A stretch of DNA of 16,709 nucleotides from Pseudomonadota bacterium (GCA_023422775.1 JAFAGM010000062.1:1-16709); one strand, 5' to 3'; shown: positions 7,704 through 14,665, numbered from the stretch's first letter. The notes: generated by a model from the sequence alone, not told the origin. A program made the numbers and translations.

Positions 7704-7787
7704 CGTCATTGCGAGCGGAGCGAAGCAATCCAGTTCTCCGCACACCGGGAGAGGGATTGCTTCGTCGCTTCGCTCCTCGCAATGACG
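7704..7787. repeat. Palindromic intergenic repeat (CGTCATTGCGAG type)
   Basis: Two inverted arms face each other. The left arm (7704-7731) begins CGTCATTGCGAG and ends GAAGCAATCC. The right arm (7754-7787) is the reverse complement at both ends, GGATTGCTTC ... CTCGCAATGACG, with 6 extra bases inside. This is the short-repeat style widely scattered between genes in Bradyrhizobium and Rhodopseudomonas. It lies between rlmN and the downstream membrane-protein gene, where the RNA could fold into a long hairpin that limits read-through or protects an mRNA end. Confidence 0.85.
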
Positions 7788-7810
7788 AATGGCATGCGCG
7801 ATCGACTTTC

Positions 7811-9037
7811 TCAATCCGTCATCGCCATGGCGCGCAGCGCCTGGCGCTCGCGGGCGGAGAGTTTTTCGGTCTCCGATTTCAACTGGCCGCAGGCGGCGAG
7901 GATGTCGCGGCCGCGCGGGGTGCGGACCGGCGACGAATAGCCGGCGTTGAAGATGTATTCGGAGAACTTTTCGATCTGCTCCCAGTCCGAACACTCGTAC
8001 TTCGTGCCCGGCCACGGGTTGAACGGGATGAGGTTGATCTTCGCCGGAATGCCCTTGAGCAGTTTTACCAGCAGCCTGGCGTCAGCCATGGAATCGTTGA
8101 CGCCCTTGAGCATCACATATTCGAAGGTGATGCGCCGCGCGTTCGACGAGCCCGGATAGTCGCGGCAGGCCTGCAGAAGTTCGGCGATCGGATATTTGCG
8201 GTTGAGCGGCACCAGTTCGTTGCGCAATTCGTCGCGCACCGCGTGCAGTGAAATCGCCAGCATCACGCCGATCTCGTCGCCGGTGCGGATGATGTTGGGC
8301 ACCACGCCCGAGGTCGACAGCGTGATGCGGCGGCGCGAAATGCCGATGCCTTCATTGTCCGCCACGATCAACAGCGCATCGCGCACCGCGTCGAAATTGT
8401 AGAGCGGTTCGCCCATGCCCATCATGACGATATTGGTGACGAGGCGACTGCCGGTCGGCGTCTCGCGATCGGCCCAGTCATTGAGACGGTCGCGCGCCAC
8501 CATGATCTGGCCGACGATTTCGCCCGCCGTGAGGTTGCGCACCAGCCTTTGCGTGCCGGTATGGCAGAACGAGCAGTTCAGCGTACAGCCGACCTGCGAG
8601 GAGACGCACAGCGTGCCGCGATCGGTTTCGGGAATGTAGACGCACTCGATCTCGTGCGCCTTCTGAAAGGAATCGCCGCTCGGCAGGCGCAACAACCATT
8701 TGCGGGTGCCGTCATTGGAAATCTGCTCGGCGACGACTTCGGGGCGGTCGACGGTGAAATGCTGCACGAGCTGCGCGCGCATGTCCTTGGAGATGCTGGT
8801 CATCTCGTCGAACGTCCTGGCGCCGCGGACATACATCCAGTGCCAAAGTTGCTGCGTGCGCATCTTGCGCTGCGCCGGCTGAACGCCGATCTCGCCCAGA
8901 CGATCGGCGATCCCGCTGCGCGACAGGCCGATCAGAGACGGCTTTGCCGGCGGCACATAGGTTTCGAGCGGGATTTTCTCGAGCGGAGCCAGGGTCGGGG
9001 TCGCCGTGGAATTCGCTTCGGTCGAAACTGCGGTCAT
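7811..9037 (-). CDS. rlmN: Dual-specificity 23S rRNA A2503 / tRNA A37 C2-methyltransferase
   Basis: A 408-residue radical-SAM enzyme that methylates C2 of adenosine 2503 in 23S rRNA and of A37 in some tRNAs, tuning translation accuracy. The 4Fe-4S motif CTLNCSFC gives Cys151, Cys155 and Cys158. Cys144 (seven before the first cluster cysteine) and Cys383 (AACGQLK) match the two mechanistic cysteines of E. coli RlmN, Cys118 and Cys355. MMGMGEPLYNF and ISLHAVRDELRNELVPLNRKYP are family landmarks. It is slightly longer than E. coli RlmN (384) because of a Ser/Thr/Ala-rich N-terminal extension of about 30 residues. The ATG at 9037 has no clear ribosome-binding site; a small hairpin lies just upstream. 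Palindromic repeats flank the gene on both sides. Confidence 0.97.
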   Translation of the reverse strand: MTAVSTEANSTATPTLAPLEKIPLETYVPPAKPSLIGLSRSGIADRLGEIGVQPAQRKMRTQQLWHWMYVRGARTFDEMTSISKDMRAQLVQHFTVDRPEVVAEQISNDGTRKWLLRLPSGDSFQKAHEIECVYIPETDRGTLCVSSQVGCTLNCSFCHTGTQRLVRNLTAGEIVGQIMVARDRLNDWADRETPTGSRLVTNIVMMGMGEPLYNFDAVRDALLIVADNEGIGISRRRITLSTSGVVPNIIRTGDEIGVMLAISLHAVRDELRNELVPLNRKYPIAELLQACRDYPGSSNARRITFEYVMLKGVNDSMADARLLVKLLKGIPAKINLIPFNPWPGTKYECSDWEQIEKFSEYIFNAGYSSPVRTPRGRDILAACGQLKSETEKLSARERQALRAMAMTD

Positions 9038-9051
9038 CGTATTTCTGTTCT

Positions 9052-9067
9052 AGGGAGGTTTCTCCCT
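9052..9067 (-). promoter_or_regulatory. Leader hairpin before rlmN
   Basis: On the minus strand AGGGAG-AAAC-CTCCCT forms a perfect 6-bp hairpin ending 14 bases before the rlmN ATG. The only Shine-Dalgarno-like bases nearby (AGGGAG) are inside it and too far from the ATG to be used normally. Its role, if any, is unknown. Confidence 0.3.
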
Positions 9068-9158
9068 CATCCTGAGCGGCGGCGTCTTCGCCGCGTCTCG
9101 AAGGATGAGAGCGGGGCCTCATGGCTCGAGACGGCGCAAGCGCCTCCTCACCATGAGG
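9066..9158. repeat. Pair of palindromic repeats (CTCATCCT and CCTCATGG types)
   Basis: Two adjacent dyads. The first pairs CTCATCCT (9066-9073) with AGGATGAG (9102-9109). The second pairs CCTCATGG (9117-9124) with CCATGAGG (9151-9158) and has an inner GGCG-CAAG-CGCC stem. Such elements, with CGTCTCGAAGGATGAG-like cores, are common between genes in Bradyrhizobium-type genomes. They fill most of the gap between the IalB-family gene and rlmN, so a transcript crossing the gap would be highly structured. Confidence 0.83.
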
Positions 9159-9221
9159 GGAGAGAGCTTCAAATAGGCGTTCCCGGCCGCCTGAACAACG
9201 CCAATCCGGGCTTAAAGCCGC

Positions 9222-9854
9222 CTAGCGCTTGCAATCCTGCGCCAGCCGATCGAGCGCCTGGGACAGTCCCTTCAGGGAGAAGACGTCGGTGGTCTCGGTG
9301 CCCCTGGCCGAGATGCCCTTGACGGTAGCGTCCGCGCCCTTGCGCATGGCGCTGACCATCTGCTCTTCCTCGGCGGCGTTCTTGATCCAGAGTCCGTCAC
9401 CCTGGGTATACATCGCAAAGGACGAGCCGCCGACCTCGAGCGAGGATTCCGAGCCCGGCTTCAGCGCATATCCGATCATGACCGAGACTTCGTTGACGAC
9501 CCGCTCCGCCGGACGCGTCGAGACGAAGGCATAGGCAGGATCGCGCGGACGATTCGGTGGATTGGTTTTCGATGACGAAGGCTTTGCCAGCGCGAAGCAC
9601 ACCTTCTTACCGTTCGGCGCCGCGGTGTAGGCACCCCAGGTCCCGAATTGCCCGATCAGCGTCGGCTCCGCACCGCCTGCCGCGGCGGTCGCAGCCGATT
9701 CCGGTTTCGCAGGAGGCTTTGCTGTCGACTTTGCCGCAGGCGCAGGCTTGGGCGCTTCCTTTGCCCCCTTCGGAGCAGCGCCTTGCGCGTGCACGGAGGA
9801 AATCACCCCGCACAAAGCCGCAACTGCAACCAGAAATGTCAGCATTCGCAACAC
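9222..9854 (-). CDS. Invasion-associated locus B (IalB) family secreted protein
   Basis: A 210-residue exported protein. Residues 1-23 form a Sec signal peptide (hydrophobic core LTFLVAVAALCGVISS, cut near HAQ). Residues 25-62 are an Ala/Pro/Lys-rich linker. The domain from about 65 has the IalB pattern: FGTWGAYTA, KVCFALAKP with Cys86, AYAFVSTRP, EVSVMIGYALKPGSE, SFAMYTQGDGLWIKNA, and a final Cys208 that may pair with Cys86. The family is named from a Bartonella locus linked to erythrocyte invasion, but it is widespread in free-living Rhizobiales, so an invasion role is not implied. Start: GTG at 9854 has AGGGAA about 10 bases before it; ATG at 9845 would put that site too far away. Palindromic repeats follow the stop. 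Confidence 0.88.
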   Translation of the reverse strand: MLRMLTFLVAVAALCGVISSVHAQGAAPKGAKEAPKPAPAAKSTAKPPAKPESAATAAAGGAEPTLIGQFGTWGAYTAAPNGKKVCFALAKPSSSKTNPPNRPRDPAYAFVSTRPAERVVNEVSVMIGYALKPGSESSLEVGGSSFAMYTQGDGLWIKNAAEEEQMVSAMRKGADATVKGISARGTETTDVFSLKGLSQALDRLAQDCKR

Positions 9855-9973
9855 GGACGACTGGTTCCCTCATTAATGTGACTGGAAGATGGCCCGAGGG
9901 CGCATCGTGCCGCCGGGATGGATAGCCGGGAAATGCTTTTTTGGGAAGGCGCTTACGACCTCGCCAACCTCCG

Positions 9974-10000
9974 TTAAGGTTTCCATTCGAACCTTGTTAA
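9974..10000. promoter_or_regulatory. TTAAGGTT-N8-AACCTTGTTAA dyad upstream of the IalB-family gene
   Basis: An inverted repeat of 6 bp (AAGGTT/AACCTT) extends to outer TTAA/TTAA with one inserted base. It lies about 120 bases upstream of the IalB-family start and just downstream of the SDR stop. Symmetry and position suggest a regulator site; the protein is unknown. The TTAA spacing does not fit the CtrA consensus. Confidence 0.3.
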
Positions 10001-10035
10001 AGTGATTCTGGCAATGGCTGCGCGGGGCTGTACTC

Positions 10036-10875
10036 TTAGCCTTTGGTGCGGCCTTCGCGCTGCCGCTGCCACTGCGCATCTGTCCATTGCAGCAGATCCT
10101 CCGCACCGGAACTTCGCAGATGCGAGCCGCCGTCCTGCACCACCATCTCGCCGTTGATGTAGCCGGCCTGATCGGAGATCAGGAAGCTTGCGAGATTGGC
10201 GAGTTCGCGATGCTCGCCGGCGCGGCCGAGCGGATTGCGATGCGCCCAGCCTTCATCGCGCCCTTCGGGACGTAGCTGGCCCGAAGCGCCCGGGGTCGGA
10301 AACGCGCCGGGCGCGATCGCGACCGTACGCACACCCTTTGGCCCCCACTCCACCGCAAGACTCTTCGTCATTGCCAGCACGGCGGACTTCGCCATCGACG
10401 AGGGAACCGTGAAGGCGCGGCCGGTGATGGTCGAGGTCGATAGAATGCTCAACACGACGCCCCTGCGCCCGCTTTCGATCCAGCGTTTGCCTGCGGCGAG
10501 CGTGCAATACATCGCACCGTGCAGAGTCGGCGCCAGGATCGCATCTGCCGCGCGGAACGAGAGGTGTTCGGTCTGCGCAATGAACGTCGCGGCAGCATTG
10601 TTGACCAGAACATCGATCGGCGCGTCGCGCCAGATCTGGTCCATCATCGCATCGACCGCCGCGCCGTCGCGGATATCGCATCTGACGACCGCGACCTTTC
10701 CGCCGAGTTCGTCACGCATCTGCGCCGCGGTCGCCTCCAGCAGTTCGAGCCGGCGGCCGCAGATCACCAGTTCCGCGCCGAGTTCGACGAAGCGGCGCCC
10801 CATCGCGGCGCCGAGCCCGGAACCGCCACCGGTGACCAGGATCCGCTTGCCCGCCAGCAGGTCTTTTTCAAACAT
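10036..10875 (-). CDS. Short-chain dehydrogenase/reductase, 2,4-dienoyl-CoA reductase-like
   Basis: A 279-residue classical-size SDR. The NAD(P)-binding TGGGSGLG (15-22) and NNAA (92-95) are intact. CGRR (39-42), with Arg after the second beta strand, suggests NADPH preference. The part MTKSLAVEWGPKGVR ... APGAFPTPGA ... NPLGRAGEHRELANLASFLISD resembles 2,4-dienoyl-CoA reductases (DECR), which help oxidise unsaturated fatty acids. The active-site YxxxK is SSMAK, with Ser159 in the Tyr place and Lys163 kept, as in DECR. However, the residue matching DECR's alternative catalytic Tyr (11 before that Ser) is Ser148, so neither tyrosine is present. The start ATG has AAGGGGA about 9 bases before it. 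The gene diverges from a quinone-oxidoreductase-like gene across 136 bp. The substrate is not known. Confidence 0.88.
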   Translation of the reverse strand: MFEKDLLAGKRILVTGGGSGLGAAMGRRFVELGAELVICGRRLELLEATAAQMRDELGGKVAVVRCDIRDGAAVDAMMDQIWRDAPIDVLVNNAAATFIAQTEHLSFRAADAILAPTLHGAMYCTLAAGKRWIESGRRGVVLSILSTSTITGRAFTVPSSMAKSAVLAMTKSLAVEWGPKGVRTVAIAPGAFPTPGASGQLRPEGRDEGWAHRNPLGRAGEHRELANLASFLISDQAGYINGEMVVQDGGSHLRSSGAEDLLQWTDAQWQRQREGRTKG

Positions 10876-11011
10876 CGTTCGAATTCCCCTTCAACCGCGC
10901 CGTCAGCATTGCCTGCCGCCTGGCCATTGCTTCGAATCGGATTGTAGCCCGGCTTCAAATCCGGCATGAAGCATCGAGATTTCCTTGCCGGTCCGAAAAT
11001 CAGGTGTGTCC

Positions 11012-11986
11012 ATGAAAGCCATTCTCTGCTCGCAATATTGCCAACCCGACGATCTCGTGCTGGCCGACATCCCCGATCCCGTCGCCGAGCCGGGCCAGGC
11101 CGTGATTGCGATCAAATCCGCGGCGCTGAATTTCTTCGACATCCTGATGATCCAGGGCAAGTACCAGATCAAGCCGCCGTTTCCGTTTTCGCCGGCCGCC
11201 GAAGTCGCCGGCGTGATCGAAAGCGTCGGCGCCGGCGTGACCGACCTGAAGGTCGGCGACCGCGTGGTGGCATCCTGCGGCCATAACGGCGCGCGCGAAA
11301 AGATCGCGCTGCCGGCGAACACGATCGTGAAGATTCCCGACAATCTCGACTTCGATCGCGCCGCCGGGATCATCATCATCTACGGCACCGCGCTGCATGC
11401 GCTGGAAGACCGCGCCAGTCCGAAGGCCGGCGAGACGCTTGCAGTGCTGGGTGCGGCCGGCGGCACCGGACTTGCGGCCTGCGAACTCGGCAAGCTGATG
11501 GGCCTGAAGGTGATCGCCTGCGCATCGTCGGACGAAAAGCTCGAATTTGCCAAGGCCCATGGCGCCGAACTCACGCTGAACTACGCCAGGGAAGACCTGA
11601 AGGAGGGGCTCAAGCGGCTGACCGGCGGCAAGGGCGTCGACATCGTTTTCGATCCCGTCGGCGGCGGCTACGCGGAAGCCGCGCTGCGCGCCATCGCCTG
11701 GGAGGGACGCTTCCTGGTGATCGGCTTCGCCGCCGGCGACATTCCGAAGATGCCGCTCAACCTGGCGCTGCTCAAGGGCTGCGATATCCGCGGCGTGTTC
11801 TGGGGCGCATGGACCAGGCTCAATCCGGAAAAGAATCGAGCTAACCTGGAAAAGCTCGTGAAGTGGACCGCGGAAGGCAAGATCTCCTCGCATGTCGACC
11901 GCACGTTCCCGCTGGCGCAAACCGCCGAAGCGCTGAAAGTGCTCGCCGGCCGCAAGGCAATGGGCAAGGTAATCCTGCACCCGTAG
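11012..11986 (+). CDS. Quinone oxidoreductase-like MDR protein (zinc-free alcohol dehydrogenase superfamily)
   Basis: A 324-residue medium-chain dehydrogenase/reductase. The N-terminal GroES-like domain includes ALNFFDILMIQGKY (38-51) and a VAGVIESVGAGV element (65-76). The Rossmann part has LGAAGGTGLAACELGK (146-161), the AAGGxG nucleotide loop typical of NADPH:quinone reductases. DIVFDPVGGGYAEAALR and a terminal GKVILHP complete the pattern. The cysteine/histidine ligands of zinc alcohol dehydrogenases are absent. It likely reduces a quinone or an alpha,beta-unsaturated carbonyl or CoA compound with NADPH. The ATG at 11012 is preferred to an earlier frame opening at 10985 because AGGTG lies about 6 bases before it and MKAILC is the usual N-terminus. 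It is divergent from the DECR-like SDR; a shared acyl-CoA/enone role is only an inference. Confidence 0.92.
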   Translation: MKAILCSQYCQPDDLVLADIPDPVAEPGQAVIAIKSAALNFFDILMIQGKYQIKPPFPFSPAAEVAGVIESVGAGVTDLKVGDRVVASCGHNGAREKIALPANTIVKIPDNLDFDRAAGIIIIYGTALHALEDRASPKAGETLAVLGAAGGTGLAACELGKLMGLKVIACASSDEKLEFAKAHGAELTLNYAREDLKEGLKRLTGGKGVDIVFDPVGGGYAEAALRAIAWEGRFLVIGFAAGDIPKMPLNLALLKGCDIRGVFWGAWTRLNPEKNRANLEKLVKWTAEGKISSHVDRTFPLAQTAEALKVLAGRKAMGKVILHP

Positions 11987-12060
11987 GAGCCGAGGCGGCG
12001 GGATCGCTGGTCTTCGTTCAACGATTCCCATCCCTGCCCGTTGATCGCTCGCCGAGATTC

Positions 12061-12092
12061 GCAAAAACGACTGCAAAAACAATTGCAAGAAC
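12061..12092 (+). repeat. Three GCAARAAC repeats at a 12-bp period
   Basis: GCAAAAAC at 12061-12068 and 12073-12080, then GCAAGAAC at 12085-12092, start exactly 12 bp apart. They are immediately followed by a GC-rich hairpin. They could be regulator sites or a relic of local duplication. Confidence 0.5.
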
Positions 12093-12142
12093 GGCCCGCG
12101 CGTGGCGTGGGCCGGGTCGCGAACGGAGTTCGTCGCCACTTA

Positions 12143-12170
12143 TTGTGTCATTGCCGCAACTATTTGTGTC
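12143..12170 (+). promoter_or_regulatory. TTGTGTC direct repeats, 21 bp apart
   Basis: TTGTGTC occurs at 12143-12149 and 12164-12170, each followed by a purine and TT. A 21-bp offset is two helical turns, the spacing expected when two copies of one regulator bind the same DNA face. It lies ~220 bp upstream of the Sel1-like/TAXI operon. Confidence 0.35.
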
Positions 12171-12258
12171 GTTCGGGTAACGGCCTTGTCATGGATGTCG
12201 CAGCTTCGCCTCAATCAAACCAAAATATCTCCCAATTCGCACCGGTCGGCGTCGTTTT

Positions 12259-12286
12259 TTGAACCCATTCCGTGTGCGAGTTTACT
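12259..12286 (+). promoter_or_regulatory. Possible sigma-70-type promoter
   Basis: TTGAAC (12259-12264) and TTTACT (12281-12286) are separated by 16 bp, each matching the consensus at 4 of 6 positions. Transcription would start near 12293, within a small CCCGA/TCGGG hairpin, leaving a leader of ~95 bases before the ATG at 12388. Moderate to weak evidence. Confidence 0.33.
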
Positions 12287-12387
12287 GCCCGAAAAATCGG
12301 GTCCTCCGCACATCAAAAAGAGCAAGAAGCAGGTGCAGGGCTGAGGGACGCCGGACGTTGCGTTGGTAAAGTGGGGAGAGCATCGAA

Positions 12388-13389
12388 ATGGTGGAGAGTA
12401 AGCGGCCGGGCCAAACAAGGGATCCCTTCGACCGATTCGACGAAGCCATCAACGATCCCAGGTTGTATGAGGCCAGCCGGTATGAGCAGCAGCCCTATGC
12501 GCTGCCATATGAGCAGTCAGAGACGATGTATGAGCAGCGGCAGCCGCGCGAGCAAGTCCCGCTGTTTCTCTCCACCTACGAGGAAGAGTCATACCGGCCG
12601 CTCTCCGAATACGCCTTCGCGGGTGGCCACCAAAAAAGAGTGCGGGTCGGGCGCATTGTGACCGCGGGCGTGGTCGTGGCGGCGATCGGCGGCCTGCTCG
12701 CGCTGTTCTCCATCGATTCGACGCGTGCCGTTATCGTCAACGTCAGGGCCTCGCTCGGCGGCGGAACGCCTGTTCAGCTCGGCGCAGCGGAGCAGGAAAC
12801 GGCGCAATCGTCGGCGCAACTGCCACCGCGCGTCGCCGCCCCGGCCACGCCCGAACCGGCCGCGGCCATACCTGAACCGCAAGTGGCCCGCCGCAACTCC
12901 CCTCAGACCGTCACGATCGCCAACGCGTTGGCGGCGGCAGCGCCGACGCGCGATGAAATCACCGCCGCCTATCACAGTGCGGCCAAGGGCAACGTCGTCG
13001 TGCCGGAGCCGGTGGCGCGCGAAGCTGCCCGCGAGGCCGCCCCGCTTGTACCGGCCGTCCGCGAGGCCGCCCCGCCGCCACCGCCCCTCGAGGCCGCGCC
13101 GGCAAGACGGATCGACGCGGAGGAACTTGCGACGCTGCTGACGCGGGCGAAGGGTCTGCTTGCGATCGGCGACATCACGTCCGCCCGGTTGCTGCTTGAG
13201 CGCGCGGCGGACGCGCAGGAGCCCGAGGCGGCGCTGATGCTGGCAGGAACGTACGATCCGCAGGTGCTGGGCAGCCAGGACCAGCGCAGCGTCACCCCCG
13301 ACCCCGCGGCGGCGCGGGTCTGGTACCAGAAGGCTGCCGAACTCGGTTCGGCCGATGCGAAACGGCGGCTCAGCCAGTTACAGAACTAG
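12388..13389 (+). CDS. Single-TM protein with Sel1/TPR-like C-terminal domain
   Basis: A 333-residue protein with no name I can give. The N-terminal ~85 residues are polar and Tyr/Glu/Gln-rich, with three YEQ triplets encoded by identical TATGAGCAG copies (12481, 12508, 12529). One membrane helix lies at about 89-108, preceded by KRVRVGR, so the N-terminus should be cytoplasmic and the rest periplasmic. Residues 125-240 are a Pro/Ala/Glu linker with repeated REAA units. Residues 245-332 look like Sel1/TPR repeats (LLTRAKGLLAIGDITSARLLLERAA ... ARVWYQKAAELGSADAKRRL), which usually mediate protein contacts. The start has GGGGAG about 10 bases upstream. The TAXI receptor gene begins 33 bp after its stop, so the two are probably one operon; this protein may be an envelope partner of that receptor. 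Confidence 0.85.
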   Translation: MVESKRPGQTRDPFDRFDEAINDPRLYEASRYEQQPYALPYEQSETMYEQRQPREQVPLFLSTYEEESYRPLSEYAFAGGHQKRVRVGRIVTAGVVVAAIGGLLALFSIDSTRAVIVNVRASLGGGTPVQLGAAEQETAQSSAQLPPRVAAPATPEPAAAIPEPQVARRNSPQTVTIANALAAAAPTRDEITAAYHSAAKGNVVVPEPVAREAAREAAPLVPAVREAAPPPPPLEAAPARRIDAEELATLLTRAKGLLAIGDITSARLLLERAADAQEPEAALMLAGTYDPQVLGSQDQRSVTPDPAAARVWYQKAAELGSADAKRRLSQLQN

Positions 13390-13422
13390 GCAAATACACT
13401 CTAGATCAGCGCAGAGGGTTTT

Positions 13423-14610
13423 ATGCGACATTTGTTTGGAATGGCGTTGCTTGCCATGACAATGGCGTGCGGCTCGACGGCTCGTGCCGCCGAGCCGGGG
13501 GAATATGATCCGGCCAAGGTCAGCGACAGCCTGAAAGCTATTTTTCAGTTCGGTTCGGTCGCCACCAAGCAGGCGCTGAACCAGAACACGGTCACTTTGA
13601 TTTCCGGCACCATCGGTGGCACCTACGTGCAGTTCGGTGCGGATCTCGCTTCCGTGCTCGACGACGGAAACAAGTTGCGCGTACTTCCGATCGTCGGGCG
13701 CGGCTCAGTTCAGAGCGTCGCCGACATCCTGTTCCTGCAGGGCGTCGACCTCGGCATCGTGCGCGCCGACACGCTCGACTATCTCGAGAAGAAGGGCTTC
13801 GCAAAGGACATCAAGAAGCAGTTCACCTATGTGACCAAGCTCTACAACGAAGAGATGTATGTGATCGCCTCCAAGTCGGTTCGCGGCATGAGCGATCTGA
13901 ACGGCAAGAAGGTCAGCGTTGACCTTCCCAATGGCGGCACCTTCGTCACCGCCGCGATCGTATTCGAACGGCTCGGCATCAAGCCGAACTTCCTCTATCT
14001 CGAACAGCGCATTGCGATGGAGAAGATGCGGGCCGGCGAAATCGACGCGGTGGTTGCGGTGGGCGGCAAGCCGTACAAGTCGGTCAGCGCCTTCAACGAC
14101 AACCGCTTCCACCTGGTTCCGGTCGACTATGCCAAGCCGCTGCAGACCGACTATCTGCCGGCGACCCTGACCTCGAAAGACTACCCCAACCTGATCCCGG
14201 AAGGCGGCCGCGTCGATACCATCGCGGTGCCCGCAGTGCTCGCCGCCTATAACTGGGCGCCGAATACGGAGCGCTACCGCAAGCTCTCGCAGTTCGTCGA
14301 CGCCTTCTTCACGAAGTTTCCGACCTTCCAGAACCCGCCGTTCCATCCAAAATGGAAGGAAGTCTCGCTGTCGGCGCCGTTGCCCGACTGGCAGCGCCTG
14401 CCGGTTGCCGAGCAATGGCTCAAGACCCACAATGTCGAAGCGGTAGCCCGCGCCCGGTTCGATGATTTTCTGAGGCAGAGCCCGTCAACTGCGGCGACCG
14501 TGAAGACGGAGACCGACAGGGAAGCGCTGTTCAAGCAGTTCCAGGCCTGGGAGGCCGAGAGGAGCAGGGGAGCCCAGGCGCGCGCGCCAGCCGGGCAGAC
14601 ACAGCGATAA
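13423..14610 (+). CDS. TAXI-family TRAP transporter solute-binding protein, secreted
   Basis: A 395-residue periplasmic protein. Residues 1-23 are a signal peptide (MRHLFGMALLAMTMACG..., cut near ARAA). From about 55 it has the TAXI pattern: VTLISGTIGGTYVQFGADLASVL (56-78), then RGSVQSVADILFLQGVDLGIVRAD (93-116), ASKSVRGMSDLNGKKVSVDLPNGGT (149-173) and MRAGEIDAVVAVGGKP (202-217). Such proteins capture a solute, in studied cases glutamate or other carboxylates, and hand it to a TRAP permease. No permease gene is nearby. It is longer than the common ~320 residues, with a charged C-terminal extension from about 330 to an Ala/Gln-rich end. AGAGGG lies about 5 bases before the ATG. A hairpin at 14637-14664 ends the unit. 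Its ligand is unknown. Confidence 0.9.
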   Translation: MRHLFGMALLAMTMACGSTARAAEPGEYDPAKVSDSLKAIFQFGSVATKQALNQNTVTLISGTIGGTYVQFGADLASVLDDGNKLRVLPIVGRGSVQSVADILFLQGVDLGIVRADTLDYLEKKGFAKDIKKQFTYVTKLYNEEMYVIASKSVRGMSDLNGKKVSVDLPNGGTFVTAAIVFERLGIKPNFLYLEQRIAMEKMRAGEIDAVVAVGGKPYKSVSAFNDNRFHLVPVDYAKPLQTDYLPATLTSKDYPNLIPEGGRVDTIAVPAVLAAYNWAPNTERYRKLSQFVDAFFTKFPTFQNPPFHPKWKEVSLSAPLPDWQRLPVAEQWLKTHNVEAVARARFDDFLRQSPSTAATVKTETDREALFKQFQAWEAERSRGAQARAPAGQTQR

Positions 14611-14636
14611 CAGGGACTTTGGCGTTTCGTGCCGAA

Positions 14637-14664
14637 CCGGGAATCCCGAGTTCAGGATTCCCGG
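14637..14664. terminator. Hairpin between converging genes, probable terminator
   Basis: A perfect 10-bp stem CCGGGAATCC / GGATTCCCGG (14637-14646, 14655-14664) with an 8-base loop lies between the TAXI gene stop (14610) and the DUF1232 gene stop (14666-14668). There is no T-tract on either side, so it may stop transcription weakly or serve as an mRNA end stabiliser. Confidence 0.55.
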
Positions 14665-14665
14665 G

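Larger units (their letters stand above)
11987..12387. other. 401-bp non-coding region with repeats and hairpins
   Basis: No credible gene is seen. The region is visibly less GC-rich than its neighbours. It holds a three-copy 12-bp-period repeat (12061-12092), a GC hairpin GGCCC...GGGCC (12093-12113), a pair of direct repeats 21 bp apart (12143-12170), a possible promoter (12259-12286) and a CCCGA-AAAA-TCGGG hairpin (12288-12301). GGGGAG about 10 bases before the ATG at 12388 is the ribosome-binding site of the next gene. No clear terminator was found for the gene ending at 11986. Confidence 0.7.

Noticed and set aside
6310..7785. A 491-codon plus-strand open frame opposite the PAP2 and four-TM genes
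   Set aside because: The translation is Arg/Gln/His-rich with no domain pattern and runs through a palindromic repeat; both opposite-strand genes have clear membrane or catalytic motifs.
7704..7787. CRISPR-like array
   Set aside because: Only two arms, in inverted orientation, with no repeated spacers or cas genes; it is an intergenic palindrome.
9974..10000. CtrA binding site (TTAA-N7-TTAA)
   Set aside because: The two TTAA units are 19 bp apart, not 7.
12041..12344. Short plus-strand frames of 70-80 codons in the 401-bp spacer
   Set aside because: No ribosome-binding site, no family pattern, and the translations simply follow the 12-bp repeat.
13705..14430. A 241-codon minus-strand open frame inside the secreted TAXI gene
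   Set aside because: No recognisable motif, and fully inside a well-supported gene.
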